This document shows, one piece after another, positions 12,442 through 23,139 of a DNA stretch of 64,000 bases. The notes under the pieces are model-generated. The model did no database searches, was not told the DNA's origin, and saw nothing but the letters and a program-made list of their open reading frames with translations. This DNA is from Gaeumannomyces sp. JS-464 (lineage: Eukaryota; Ascomycota; Sordariomycetes; Magnaporthales; Magnaporthaceae): assembly GCA_002197995.1 (NCBI GenBank), contig NGZR01000001.1:11427501-11491500 (forward strand). Direction: 5' to 3'. The position numbers and the translations under genes were made by a program. Position 1 is the stretch's first letter; every line of letters begins with the position of its first letter.

Positions 12442-13960
12442 TGGGGAGAGTTTAATCAATCCCCTTGTTGAACTGGGAAGAAGATGTCGATGAGGGAGAC
12501 GAGAGGAAAGGAAGGTCGGGCTCTTTTTCTTTCTGCTCTGCGGCCACCCTCTTTGCTCATCTCTCCCACAGCTACTACGCCTCGCTCGCTCGTCTCGTTG
12601 GGCGCGGAAAGTGGGGTGCGCCGGCTGCAGATTCCGTTGTCCAAGTGGCAGGATGCAACTCGTTGGGGGTGTATATTGGCGCGCAGGCCGGATTGAGAGA
12701 TAGGTTTCACTGCACACAAACAAAAACAGCACAGTGAACCCCCGTTTCCTGCTCACGTCTCACGCCATATTACATCCGGGGAGGGAGGCTCGAGTGGGCA
12801 TCCGCGGACTCTATATACGAATGGACCGGATCCCCCCTCTCGCGCGCCGACTGCCCGGTTCCTCTCGACGTGGTCCCCCTCCGTCCGTCCTTCCCGATCT
12901 TGCGTCCCTTCGCTTTACACGAAACCCACCCGGCGCAAGATGCGGAGCGATTGCGCTTGGGGGTGGACGACGGAGCAGCAGCCCAAAGGCACGAAAAGAG
13001 ACAGCCGAGCCGGGAAATGGAGGTTGATGACTGCAGCAAAAAGCCCACCACACCCCACGCAGACGGAGCAGCAGCAGCATGCATCATGTCCGAAGGTGCG
13101 TCTCGTACGTACACATAAAGACGCACACACCAAGTGGTCTGCTCACGCAAGCGTTGGGGGGTAAACAACAATGGGGGTAGGAGGGCACTGTGAAGAGCGG
13201 TCGAGTGATCCCTGCCACTGCATGAGAGTGCGCATGCATGCAGAAGCGCGAACAAAGACTCGACGGGTACCGCTCTCAATTTAAAGAAGCGGCAGCACCT
13301 AAAACCTTGGGCTGCACCACCAGGCGAGCGTGCAAATTGCCCGGGACGGAGCTCGACATTCGGGGTACTTGGGCGCTACATGGCACCCGGGATTTCGGCC
13401 AGTGCCACGGGGTGCGACGTGGCCATGCGGGTCTTTGCGATCTTGCCTTTGTTTACTTACATAACATCCGTAGCGAAACTACTGCTCAAAAGTATTTTAT
13501 ACTCTTTTTCTTTCGGCGATTGCCATTAGCAAACATTTCCGACTCTCAAAAATTAGACCGACCATGTGCAGAAACCTGCACTTTCAACATCGCTTCTCAT
13601 CAAATAGCTTGAGGGGAGACTGGCAGTGCCATGCGCCTCACCCTATGCTATTGGAACACTGCCACCTTCCTTCTCAGCCCTTCGCTTGGCCTGTACTTTT
13701 CATTCGCCTCTATCTTCCCAAATCCTGTGGCTGAAACTCAAGGCGCTCGCCAGATGGGGGCTGCTCGCGCGTGAGGCCGCCCAGCTTGTATGTCGGGAGC
13801 AAAATAAGTATAGCGCGATGTGGTCAGGCTGGACATCAAGAGCCCGAATCTCGGGGGTCCCCAAGATTCAAAATTGTGGCATTTCCTCGTCCTGGACGCG
13901 AGAAAAAAAATCACCTTGATGACCACAGAAGAAACGACCCATCTACGAGAACCATTCAAA
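12442..13960. other. Divergent intergenic region
   Basis: Separates the Cys/His-rich gene (-) from the membrane protein gene (+), so it should hold two promoters. I see no protein-like frame and no RNA gene. The membrane protein frame is open back to 13820; ATG 13919 is an alternative start. Confidence 0.4.
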
Positions 13961-15465
13961 ATGATCACTTTCACCCCAAACTGCACCTTCCCGACAGCCT
14001 CTCTGGGCTTTGTACAGACACCGCCGATCCGCGGCACCATGGAGATCGTGTGGTCGTGCATATCAATCATCTTCCTCTGCACCTGGTCCATCTTGCATCT
14101 CAAAGTACCACCGCAACACAGACCCAAGGGACGGTGGCAGTGGTGGAGGTGGAGGTTTGCCCTTTTTCGCAGGAGGCTAAAATGGATGGTTACAACTATC
14201 CTGGCTCCCGAGCTTCTCCTGGGTTTCGTCTTCGTCAACTTCTGGGCCGTCCGCAAATACACCGGGAAGCTACAAAAATATTCCAACATGGACCGAGTCC
14301 CATGGTCGAAGACGCATTCGTGGTTCGCCAATCAAGGCGGTTTCCACCTTTATTTCCCGCCAGAGCTGCAGGGTCCTACAGACAGGGGCTCAGCCAGCAG
14401 TCCACGACTAGGAGCCGACGAACCTGCCCTCGAGCTCATGGAAATGGGTGCCACGGAAGCACGGGACCAGGCGTCCACAGACGTTTTTCGAATCCAGCCC
14501 TGGAGAAAAGGCACAAAAAAATATACCAGGCGCAGGGAGAAGGACATACGCAAATATGGGCCTTTGCCAGGGACACCGTGCACAATTTTCCACAAATACA
14601 CCGACGAGCAAAGCGACAAGTTCACAGACCCGGACTCAAGCGAGGCGGATGCTTCTCTTCACTATCTTAGCGACACCTGGGTGGTCGACGCCCGGCAGCT
14701 GCTCTTCCTTCGGAGGGAAGGCATCATCGAGAAGCTTCCGAGGATCGAGGAAGAGGAGTTGGAGGACCGCAACAAGGGCGACGCCGTCGTCAAGCTTCTC
14801 GCCATCCTGCAGGCGTGCTGGATGGGGACGCAGCTGGTGACGCGCGCCGCGCGTGGCCTGCCCGTGACGACGCTTGAGATCTCGGCCGTCGCCTTCGTTG
14901 CCAGCTCGCTCGTGCTCTACCTGCTGCAGTGGTCCAACGTCCAGGGCCCGACGGTGCCGGTGCGTTTGGAAGCCAGCCGCCTGCCGACCAAGGAGGAGTT
15001 CGTCCGGCACTTCAACAAGATAAGCACAGGGCTCGTGAGCCATGTGGTCGCCAACGACTCAGGACTCAGGAACGACGTGATCCAGTGTTCGTCATCCGAC
15101 GAAACCGAGTACCTGTATTTTTTCAGCCTCATCGGGGTTGGAGGGCTCCTCTTTGGGGGATCCACCTCGCCGCCTGGGACTTTGCCTTCCCGACGCCGCA
15201 GGAGCGGGCGCTCTGGCGGGCCTCGGCGCTCGTCACGGTCGCCACGCCCGTGTTTGACGCGCTGGGCCTGTGGGCCGAGGGGTTTTTTGCCCCCGGCGAG
15301 CTGACGACCTTTGGCACGATACAGCTGATAATCACGCTCCTGTCGGTCCCCATCTACGTGGTCGCGCGCCTTTTCCTGCTGGTCGAGAGCCTCCGGTCGC
15401 TTTATTTCCTGCCCCCGACCGCCTATCAGACGACGTGGACCAAGAATGCGCCTCACTTTGGATAA
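13961..15465 (+). CDS. Uncharacterised fungal multi-pass membrane protein, one frameshift
   Basis: About 501 residues when one missing base is restored. Seen: a hydrophobic N-terminal segment containing IVWSCISIIFLCTW followed by ILHLKVP, a pattern I know from a common family of fungal membrane proteins of unknown function. Further hydrophobic segments follow (ILAPELLLGFVFVNFW, LLFGGIHLAAW, LVTVATPVFDALGLW, IQLIITLLSVPIYVVARLFLL). The start at 13961 has A at -3 and a better context than ATG 13919, which has T at -3. The frame breaks in the G run at 15155-15159 (TTTGGGGGATCC): with one more G the protein continues as GGIHLAAWDFAFPTP to a stop at 15465; without it, it reads into nonsense. Function is unknown. 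Confidence 0.75.
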
Positions 15466-17452
15466 GGGGGTTTTCGTGGGTATGTATGCATGTATGGCTA
15501 TTTTGACTTGGGCTGGGGTTTTGTCTTGGGGATTTGGTGTTATCTGCGTATCCAAATCTTGTCCATGTTTTATATTTCGCTCAAATATCACCGTATTCAT
15601 GAAATCGCCGTCCTAACTCATTCCATCTGCACCCGCACGCAGAACGTACACCCCTCTGCCCAGCGCTAGACATTCGTATGCCTCCACACGACCAGCACAA
15701 CATGGATTGATCCTCGCAGCTGCGTCCGGAACTGCCAGCTTCCACATGGCAGAGAGGGCAGCCGTGGCCCTGCTTCTTTTGGGCTCACGGGGGGACAGGC
15801 GGTGCAAGCCCCACAGCCTTCTCCATCTAGCAGTACCTAGAGCCTTGAACGTTGTACGTATCGTGTGCTATGCGGAGCCGGAGATAGTCCGGATTACTCG
15901 TACCCTCCTTCCCATGGCTCGGCGTGAAGCGACCGGGGATGAGCCGAGGAGAGCAAGGCCAGAAAGGAAATGGTTTGCGGGCGGACTATCAGGCCCGCTC
16001 TGCTGCAGGTCTCATCACATCGTTGACGCCTGTATCCCCGAGGGCGGCTTCGCAGGGGGGGATAGCAGCGGTGCCAAACAGGACGGACTGAAAAACCGTC
16101 GTCGATTTAGGGTTTTGTCTGCCCAGCGACACTCGCAGTGCTGCATGCCTATACCTAACTGTACGAGTAAAATGAGGAAGAGCGCTCGGCATAGCCCAGC
16201 CGGTCGTGGCCCCCAAAGGCACTCTGCGGCGCAATGCGCGACCTCTATTGCGGGGGTGTGTGTCTGGACTGCGAGCTCTGCTGCTACGGCACCGAAGGGC
16301 CAGCTGGGGTCAGTCGAGGAAAAAAAAAAAACAGCACAAGTCTCCTGAGGGGGAGAGGGGGGAGCCGGCAACCCCCCGAACGATGCGGCTCTGCTCTGCT
16401 CACAGGCCGGTCCAGAACCAGACTGGAGAGCCGCGGAGCCGCGGAGCGGAGGAGGGGTGTGTGTGTGGAGGGAAGCGGAGGTGCCAAGGATCGGCCAGCA
16501 CACACACCAGCGCACACACTCGCACGTATTCTTCTGCAGCTGCCATCGTCGCACTCGATAGCTAGCATATGCACGATGGGCGCACAACCGACCCGGCCGT
16601 GATGCACCACCACCACCACCACCACTACCCTCCTCCTCCTCCTCCTTTTTCTTGTCGCACGGCCGGTCGATCAACCGCGCGCCCCCGAGACCACCCCCCT
16701 CCTCATCCCGAGCCCGACACTTGACATGGCAAAACCGACGGAATGGGGAACGAAAAGGCGGGAGACGGAGACTTCGGGGGCGCGCACCGGGTGAAAGGAA
16801 AACAAAAACCCCCATTGACCGGTTGGGCAGACGTAGCTTGGCGGGGGAGGGGGGCGGTCACCAGATTTCTTTTATTTGCTTTCTTCCGGTGCCCCATGAT
16901 CAGTTTTGTTGTTGCTTTTGCCTTTGTTTCCGCCCATCGGGAATCGCGACACGTACTGAGCGTGCCCGCCATCACACACTGCATGGGCAAGAAGACGTAA
17001 CCGCCGTGGGGGTGGTTGGTCAGAGGGCGGGCGGGGAAGAAAAAAAAAAAAAAAAGAAAAAAAAAGGGGGTCGATACTTGGACGGTACTTGCGAGGTTCA
17101 AAGTCCCCCCTCTCGTCTGTGTAATCCGGGTGTTTTGATGCGCAAGATTTCGGGCACATCAACCTCGATCTGACGAGAGGACGCTCCACAAGGACTGAAC
17201 ACCAGTGACACCAGTGACACCAGTGACACCCAGTAAAATGCTCGCTTCTACCTCTAGTCTCCCGCTACTTATCATCCCGACCAATATGCAAACAACAAAA
17301 AAAGACGACCGGCAACGGCGCCAGCAAAAGAAAACCCAAACGATGCCCGCACAAGCCCAATCGTGTTCGTAGCGAATCATGATAACAGAAAACCTATCGT
17401 CTCCCAGAGCCCACCAACATGCGCCGCTAGAAGCAATCACAACAGACCAAAA
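15466..17452. other. Convergent intergenic region with simple repeats
   Basis: No gene recognised. It contains CAC and CTC triplet tracts at 16605-16640, an A-rich run at 17041-17065 and a 9-base unit ACCAGTGAC repeated three times at 17201-17227. The right end should hold the 3' UTR of the coiled-coil gene. Confidence 0.45.
17201..17227. repeat. Tandem repeat, 9-bp unit, three copies
   Basis: ACCAGTGAC repeated three times with a partial fourth. Confidence 0.9.
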
Positions 17453-19300
17453 TCAGCCAGGGTTGCACAGCACCCTCGCCTTGGCAATAACGTTCTCGTA
17501 CTGCCGCATGTGCCCGCCCGCCTCGTCGCCCCGCTTGATGATGCCGGGGAACGTGGCACAGCGCACGACGGCGCCCGCCAGCGCCTCCTCGTCGAGCCCG
17601 CCCACGTCTTCCATGCGGGCTGGGTCGAAGGCGACCGCGGCGGGCGGCGGCGGCGGCCGAGCATCACTGTCTTCTGGGTCGCCCGCGGCAGCGGCAGGCA
17701 GCGACGGTACCTCGGGCATAAAGACGCGGAACGACGCCCGCTGCACTGCGAGGAGCCGCGCGAGCTCTATCGACGATGCGATCAGCTGCCTCAGCGACGC
17801 CTCGGAGGCGGCCGCTGCGGCCGGCCCAGGGGTCGATGAGCGGGACGGAGTAGCGGGTGCGCCGCTGCTGCCACCACCACTACTACCGTCGGCGGCCGAG
17901 AGTGCGGTCGCGTGGTAGTCGGGTGACAACGCGCCCAGGAGGCAATTTATCCGCGCCACAACACTATCTGTGAGCCGTGACGTCTCGTCGTGCATCTTAT
18001 GCGCTGCCTCCTTGTTCAGGAGCGTGAGGGTTGTGGACCTCCATTGATTCAGGGGCTCCGGGCCAGTCACTTTGTGCACACGGGCATTAGTTGCGAGCCG
18101 TGAGTGGATCTCTCTAGAGTGAGTATTCCTTACCAAGTGATGCTACTAGCGACTCCGCCTGCGCAAGCTGCAAGGCCTGGTGCTCAGTCAAGCCGACAAA
18201 GTAGCTGTCAAAAATCATCTCGACCAGTATCCTGGATACGAGCGACTGCAGCATCTGCAGCTTTGATGTGCCGGCGAGCTCTGCATACGTCGGCACCAGG
18301 GCGGCCAGCTCTTCAAGCGTGGTCTCGTCTGCTCGTGACAGGTCTGTCGTAGCAGTAGGGTCAGCACCACCACTCATATGGACAAAGACAACATCCAAGG
18401 CCACATACCCAGCTTAACCCTCCTAAAATTCCCAACAAGCCAGTTCTGCAGCCCATTGAACAAGCGCGAGAACCCATCCACAAATACGTCATCCGCCGGC
18501 GCAACGCCCGCGGCCCTAGTGCTGGTAGCGAGCCAGTCCTTGAGCCCCCGGACCTGGCTTTTCAGGTCCGCCACCTCCCTCTCCCGGGCGGCCAGGTCGC
18601 GGCGCGAGGCGTCCCATTCCGCCCGCATGCCCTCGAGCTCCATGCGGGCGGCGCGCAGCTTGGCGTCGGCGCACATGAACTGCTGGTTGAGGCCGCTGTG
18701 GCGCGCCTGCCAGAAGCTGGCGGTCTCGGACTCGTTCTGCGACAGCTTGTCTAGGGTCTGCCGGAACTCGGCCTGCGTCGCCTCGAGCTCGCGCTCGAGG
18801 TCCAAGACTCGTTGCCTGAGCGATGCTTCCGACTCCGACTCTGGCTGCTGTTGCTGTTGCGCCGCTGCTGTGTTCTCCTTGAGCGGGGACCTGGATCGTG
18901 ATGCCGGGCTGTTATTACCATTATTGTGTCGATCGCCAGCGGTGTCCTGGCTCACGCGGCCGCGAGGTCTGCTGCCGTCCCTGTGCGCCGTATGCGGGGT
19001 GTTTGGACGGCGGATCGGCGTTCCTGTGCGGGACGGTGGAGCGGCGACAGGGGCACCGCTGTCGTCTGCAGCGCTCGCACTGTTGGTATTATTGCTCGAG
19101 AGAGCCGCGCGTGGCGGGGTCGCTATTACGGGACCGCTATTGCGGTTGACCGAAGGCGTCGAAGCGAACGAGGAAGAGGACGAGGACGCAGTCGAGGACA
19201 GCGAGGAGGCGGGGGCGGCGGGCGGCTTGGTCGCTGTCGTCGTTGGGGTGGTGCGGAGGACATGGCTCGAGGAGCCTCCACGGCGCTTGTCGCCGCCCAT
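17453..19300 (-). CDS. Uncharacterised coiled-coil protein
   Basis: Three exons on the minus strand: 19300-18409, 18343-18134 and 18069-17453, with introns of 65 nt (GTATGT...GACAG, branch GCTGAC) and 64 nt (GTAAGG...AAAG, branch CTAAT). Total 572 residues, no frame problems. Residues 1-150 are Ser/Thr/Pro/Asn-rich with a short Gln run. About 155-265 form a heptad-like coiled coil (LRQRVLDLERELEATQAEF onward). A conserved-looking helical region follows, containing FSRLFNGLQNWLVGNFRRVKL and LVSRILVEMIFDSYFVGL; its junction across intron 1 creates VKLDLSRADETTLEEL. Homologues are expected in other Pezizomycotina, but I cannot assign a named function. Confidence 0.75.
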
Positions 19301-20061
19301 CGAAAGGCACCGGGTGTGCTTTGTTTGTTGTATGGCAAACGTAGCGAGGGGTGGACTAGGGACGTGTGGTGACGCGATGCTGGTCGTTCAGTCGCGAACT
19401 GTTAACGTCGGCGGGGTACTTGTCTCCTGAGCGAAGGGAGGAATCGCCTAGGGGGAGTCGTCGACGACAGGCCAGTCTAGCACGGAAAAACGGACAACAT
19501 CAATTACGGCCCTCGGTGCAGAAAGGCCAGCAGCTGCGTTTTCCATGGCGTTGCTGTGCCGCCGCGAGATGGTCGCGTCGCGCATTCCCCGCGAGGCAAA
19601 AAGGTCAAGTGCAGGTTTCTGGTGATGGCGGCCAGGTCTCAGCCACGGCCTTACCATGTCAGTCGCCAAAATACTGCCATTCGCCGCACGTCATTGGCCT
19701 GTTTTTAGAGCGCTGCCTGGAGGCTACCTGCCTGACTGGGCACTATTCGGGTCGCTCGGATAGCGGGCATTGGCCACCTGCCCAGTGGGCGTCTGTGGCG
19801 AACGGGGGCCAAGAGAAGCGAGCTTACAGACAGCCAGGCACCCAAATTGAGTCCCTGAGGAAATTAGGTTCTCAATACAGCTTTCTCACGACATTGATGA
19901 TCAAAGATACCAAAAGTTCACTTGATTACAGAACTATTGGACGAGGGATTCCCTCGACGAGCGGGAAAAAGGAACATGATGCTGGCCGTGCGAGAGACTC
20001 GAGTAAACAGCAGAGAATACAAACGTCCTGATTACCTATGCCTTGTACCTAGTCTGTGGCC
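19301..20061. other. Intergenic region between two minus-strand genes
   Basis: It should hold the promoter of the coiled-coil gene and the 3' UTR of the 2H phosphoesterase gene. A 220-codon plus-strand frame (19366-20031) crosses it but has no protein-like features. Confidence 0.4.
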
Positions 20062-20250
20062 TCATATCTCTACCTCCGCAACGGCCTCATACGCCGCATC
20101 CTCCTCCACCCCCTCCCCACCACCATTATCCACCCTCACGCTCCTCGCCCCAAACTTGTATATCGCCAGCCGGTCCAGCACCAGCTCCCCGCCCCCGGCC
20201 CAGTCGTAGTCCTCGTACCTCTCCAGCGCCCCGCGCGCGTCCAGCGTCGG

Positions 20251-20287
<37 letters not shown>

Positions 20288-20934
20288 CCCTTCCTCCCCT
20301 TGTTGTCCCCCCTCCCACCCTTCCCCCTCCTCGCCCCCGCGGGCCTGCAGTAGACCGTGTTGACGACGGTGGCGTGCAGCAGCAGCGGCCGCCCCTCGTC
20401 GCGCATCAGGCCCGCGTCCACAAACGCCGCCTGCACGCTCTCGCAGAAGCGCTGCAGCGGCTGCGCCGGCGCCGGCGCCGCGTACATGACGTTCGCCCGG
20501 GACGGGTCGCCCTTCATCGTCTCCAGCCCGCGCAGCTTGACCGCCAGGGGTTCTCCTGGCTCTGCGTCATTGTTGCTGCTGCCCGCAGCCCTGGCGGCGG
20601 CAAGCATCTCCTTGAGCTTGAGGGACCGCAGCAGCGCGATGGCCTTTGCCAGCCTGTCCTCGCCATCGATGCTGCTGCTGCCGCCGCTGCCGCTGCTTTG
20701 GCCTCCAGACGGCGATGGCGACAAGCTCATGACGCCCAGCGTCAGGTGCAGCGTGCCCGGCGGCCTCACGGCGTCGGCGGGGAAGCCAAACCCCCCAGAC
20801 CCCGCCGGGGCCGTCACGTCGGCGCGGAACGCGGCAATGGACCTGGACAGCTGCGCCCGCGCCGCCGGCGAGCTGGTGAGCGGTATTGCCAGGAAGTGTG
20901 TCAGGACCTGCCTGCTGCTCGAACCTGACGCCAT
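20062..20934 (-). CDS. AKAP7/2H phosphoesterase-like protein
   Basis: Single exon, 290 residues. The two H-x-T motifs that define 2H phosphoesterases are visible: HLT at 63-65 (in TLHLTLGVM) and HAT at 187-189 (in LLHATVVNT). Between them is the AKAP7-type pattern LKLKEML and VKLRGLETMKGDPSRANVMY, and DRLAIYKFGA closes the fold. Family members bind or hydrolyse 2'-phosphate or cyclic phosphate nucleotides, and the same domain occurs in ASCC1 and AKAP7; no specific substrate can be inferred. A run of about 11-12 serines is encoded by a GCT/AGC microsatellite (about 20250-20285) in a loop before the last strand. It is likely length-variable and does not disturb the catalytic motifs. Confidence 0.85.
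20250..20285. repeat. CTG/CAG trinucleotide tract inside the 2H phosphoesterase gene
   Basis: About eleven uninterrupted GCT units on the plus strand encode polyserine on the minus strand. It is in frame, so length changes would not break the gene. Confidence 0.9.
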
Positions 20935-22532
20935 TTTTTTTCTTTTCCTTTCAGTGTCTCTCTTTTCGTCCGCCTCCTGTTTTTCTCCTTTGGTTGAAAC
21001 AAGCTTAAATAACCTTGTTAGGAGGCAACAATCGGTTCACCCTCGCGGGTAAGGGGCTGGATCCAGTCTGGACGGTAGGGCAGAAGCTCGATATGGTGAC
21101 GGGAAGGACGGCTGATGTTTGTGCTGCCACCTCGCGGAAGCACAGCCCACTAATATGCAAGGAGCTTGGGCGGGCTGAGTGGGGAGGCACCTTCCAGGAT
21201 GGGTGGGGATGCTATATGAACCCCTTTTTGGGCCACTGGTGACCTCGCCTTTGGCAGGGAGACACTTTGCGGGTTCCTGAGCTTGATCCAGGGGATACGC
21301 ATCCCGAGTTTGGTTCTTTGGTAGGCTCGTGCCTCGGCGTTCACAGCGTCCTTCGCCCGCCTGGTTGCCGGGTTAGAGCCGTGGGCGGGGTTTAGAAGCT
21401 GGAGAGTAAGCGATGGTGGAGAAGCCTCGTCCTCGGCGAGGGGTAAGCATCAACGATCCAACGACCTGCCCCAAGCACCCTAGCTCAACTTTGAGACACA
21501 TAGACCAAGATGACAACGCCATCCATCTGCCACGATCCTTCTCGCCTTAACTAGCACGAGTCTGGATAAATCAAGTAAGGAGGTAGGCGGCGCTCATCAA
21601 AGACTGAATATGTACATGCGCGACGAACCAAAGACATCACCAACGGCGCTTGGCGCTTGAAATCTCGTGACAAACATCCGCCGGCAAAAAGTTACATGAT
21701 ATATATACTGGAGCCGACGGAGTGGCCCGCGCGGCTGCATCTGAAGACAACCAAGGTATCAGGTAATTGCGACTGGCCAGCTATCTACGAAAGCTTACCC
21801 TCAAATAACGCCTGACCCGACAAAAGATGAAGACGGGGCCGCTCTCCCACCTGGGCATTCGCCTCTGGCCAGTCTCCGGGTTCTGCTGAGCCAACATCCG
21901 TCACCGCCCCGCCCGGGCCTTGTCATCCCAGCCCCCAGAACTCCGTGCTCTTCACGGCCATGCTCGACTCTCGTGGGCTGTCCAGTCGTTCGGCTTTCGT
22001 ACTGACTTCCTTCCCTCGAACTGCCGCCAGAGATGAGACGAAAGCCTCCTGGTGCTGCCTCGTGCGCCTCCTTTTTCCTTGATTTTTTCTTATTTTTATT
22101 CTTCGTTTCTGTTTTGTTGTTTTCCAAATACGCCGTTGCCGCCCTCGAAGGATGGTAAGAAGGACCCGGGATCGGGCATAGTCTTCCAGCCTCCAAGCAT
22201 AAGCAAGACTCGCAAGTCGTGGTAATGTTGTGGCGGCCGAGGCAAAAAAAACGATCGGAAGGAGCAGTAGAATCGTAAACGAATGAACGCTGCAGTCGCA
22301 ATAAATGCTCGCGTGAATGTGGTTGTGTGTGGGGTGGTCGAGGCCTGCGATGCCAAGGAGCGTCTTCTCCTCAAAAGCCCGCCCGAACGGTAGGCTTGTG
22401 CAGGTAGGTCCTCGTTCCTACGCAGCCTTGGTTTCTTGTGCTGCTCTTAGAGGGAAGACGTCCACGCAAAGTCACGCGGACGGCGCCGAGGAGGCACCTG
22501 TCGGGACTCGGCTTTGGGCTGAGGGAGCAGTT
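20935..22532. other. Intergenic region
   Basis: Holds the promoter of the 2H phosphoesterase gene (T-rich leader next to 20935) and the 3' flank of ypd1. No coding frame or RNA gene recognised. Confidence 0.4.
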
Positions 22533-23139
22533 CTAGGTCTCAACGTTGAAGAAGACCAGCAGCAGTCTCTTGAGCTCCTCCATGTCTTTCTTGGCCTGCG
22601 CTAGGGCCTTGGTGATCTGGGCGATACAGACGTCTTGATTGGGCTCAGGTGTGTTATCCAGAGTGACCCCGTTGCCGTACTGCTGTATAATCTGGCAGCT
22701 GTCCCTGACCTTGGTAAAGCCGAGGGTGGCCGACGATCCTTTCAGAAAGTGCCCCAGGCTGTACAGTTCCTTCATCTTTGCCTGCTTACTGTAAACAGCC
22801 GCATCCAGTTAGTTGAGGCCTCCCACAAAGCGCGCCCGGATGAGAACCGTGAACGTCGTTGATCGGACCCGGTCACGGGCTACGGGGATATGAAGACACC
22901 GCAGCGTTGTGGAAGGTGTCTACCGAGCACAGAAGCTGCCGGCTGGGGATGTTCCTGGGCTGGCTAGGAACAGTGGCGGCAACTTACAGTGCAATGTCCA
23001 TCTTGTGAAACGTGTCTTCGGCCTGGTCAAAGAAGCCCAAGACAAGGGGCTTGCTGAATTCCCTCTCCTCCTCACTCTCGTCCATCTCCAGGATCTGGTC
23101 GAAGGTTGCCCTGTCGACATTGTCTCCAAGCTCAGCCAT
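22533..23139 (-). CDS. ypd1: Histidine-containing phosphotransfer protein Ypd1/HPt
   Basis: Two exons on the minus strand, 23139-22988 and 22788-22533, with a 199-nt intron (GTAAGT...TTTACAG); 135 residues. Seen: TFDQILEMDE near the N-terminus, then FFDQAEDTFHKMD, and the HPt signature LGHFLKGSSATLGF, in which H64 is the phosphorylated histidine. The intron joint gives MDIALKQAKMKELYSLGHF in frame. Known role: Ypd1 relays phosphate from hybrid histidine kinases to the response regulators Ssk1 and Skn7 in osmotic and oxidative stress signalling. Known fungal orthologues often have a slightly longer N-terminus. Here the frame stays open upstream of ATG 23139 to a probable acceptor (CCGTGCAG) at 23159, so a leader exon is likely and a short N-terminal extension is possible. 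Confidence 0.88.
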
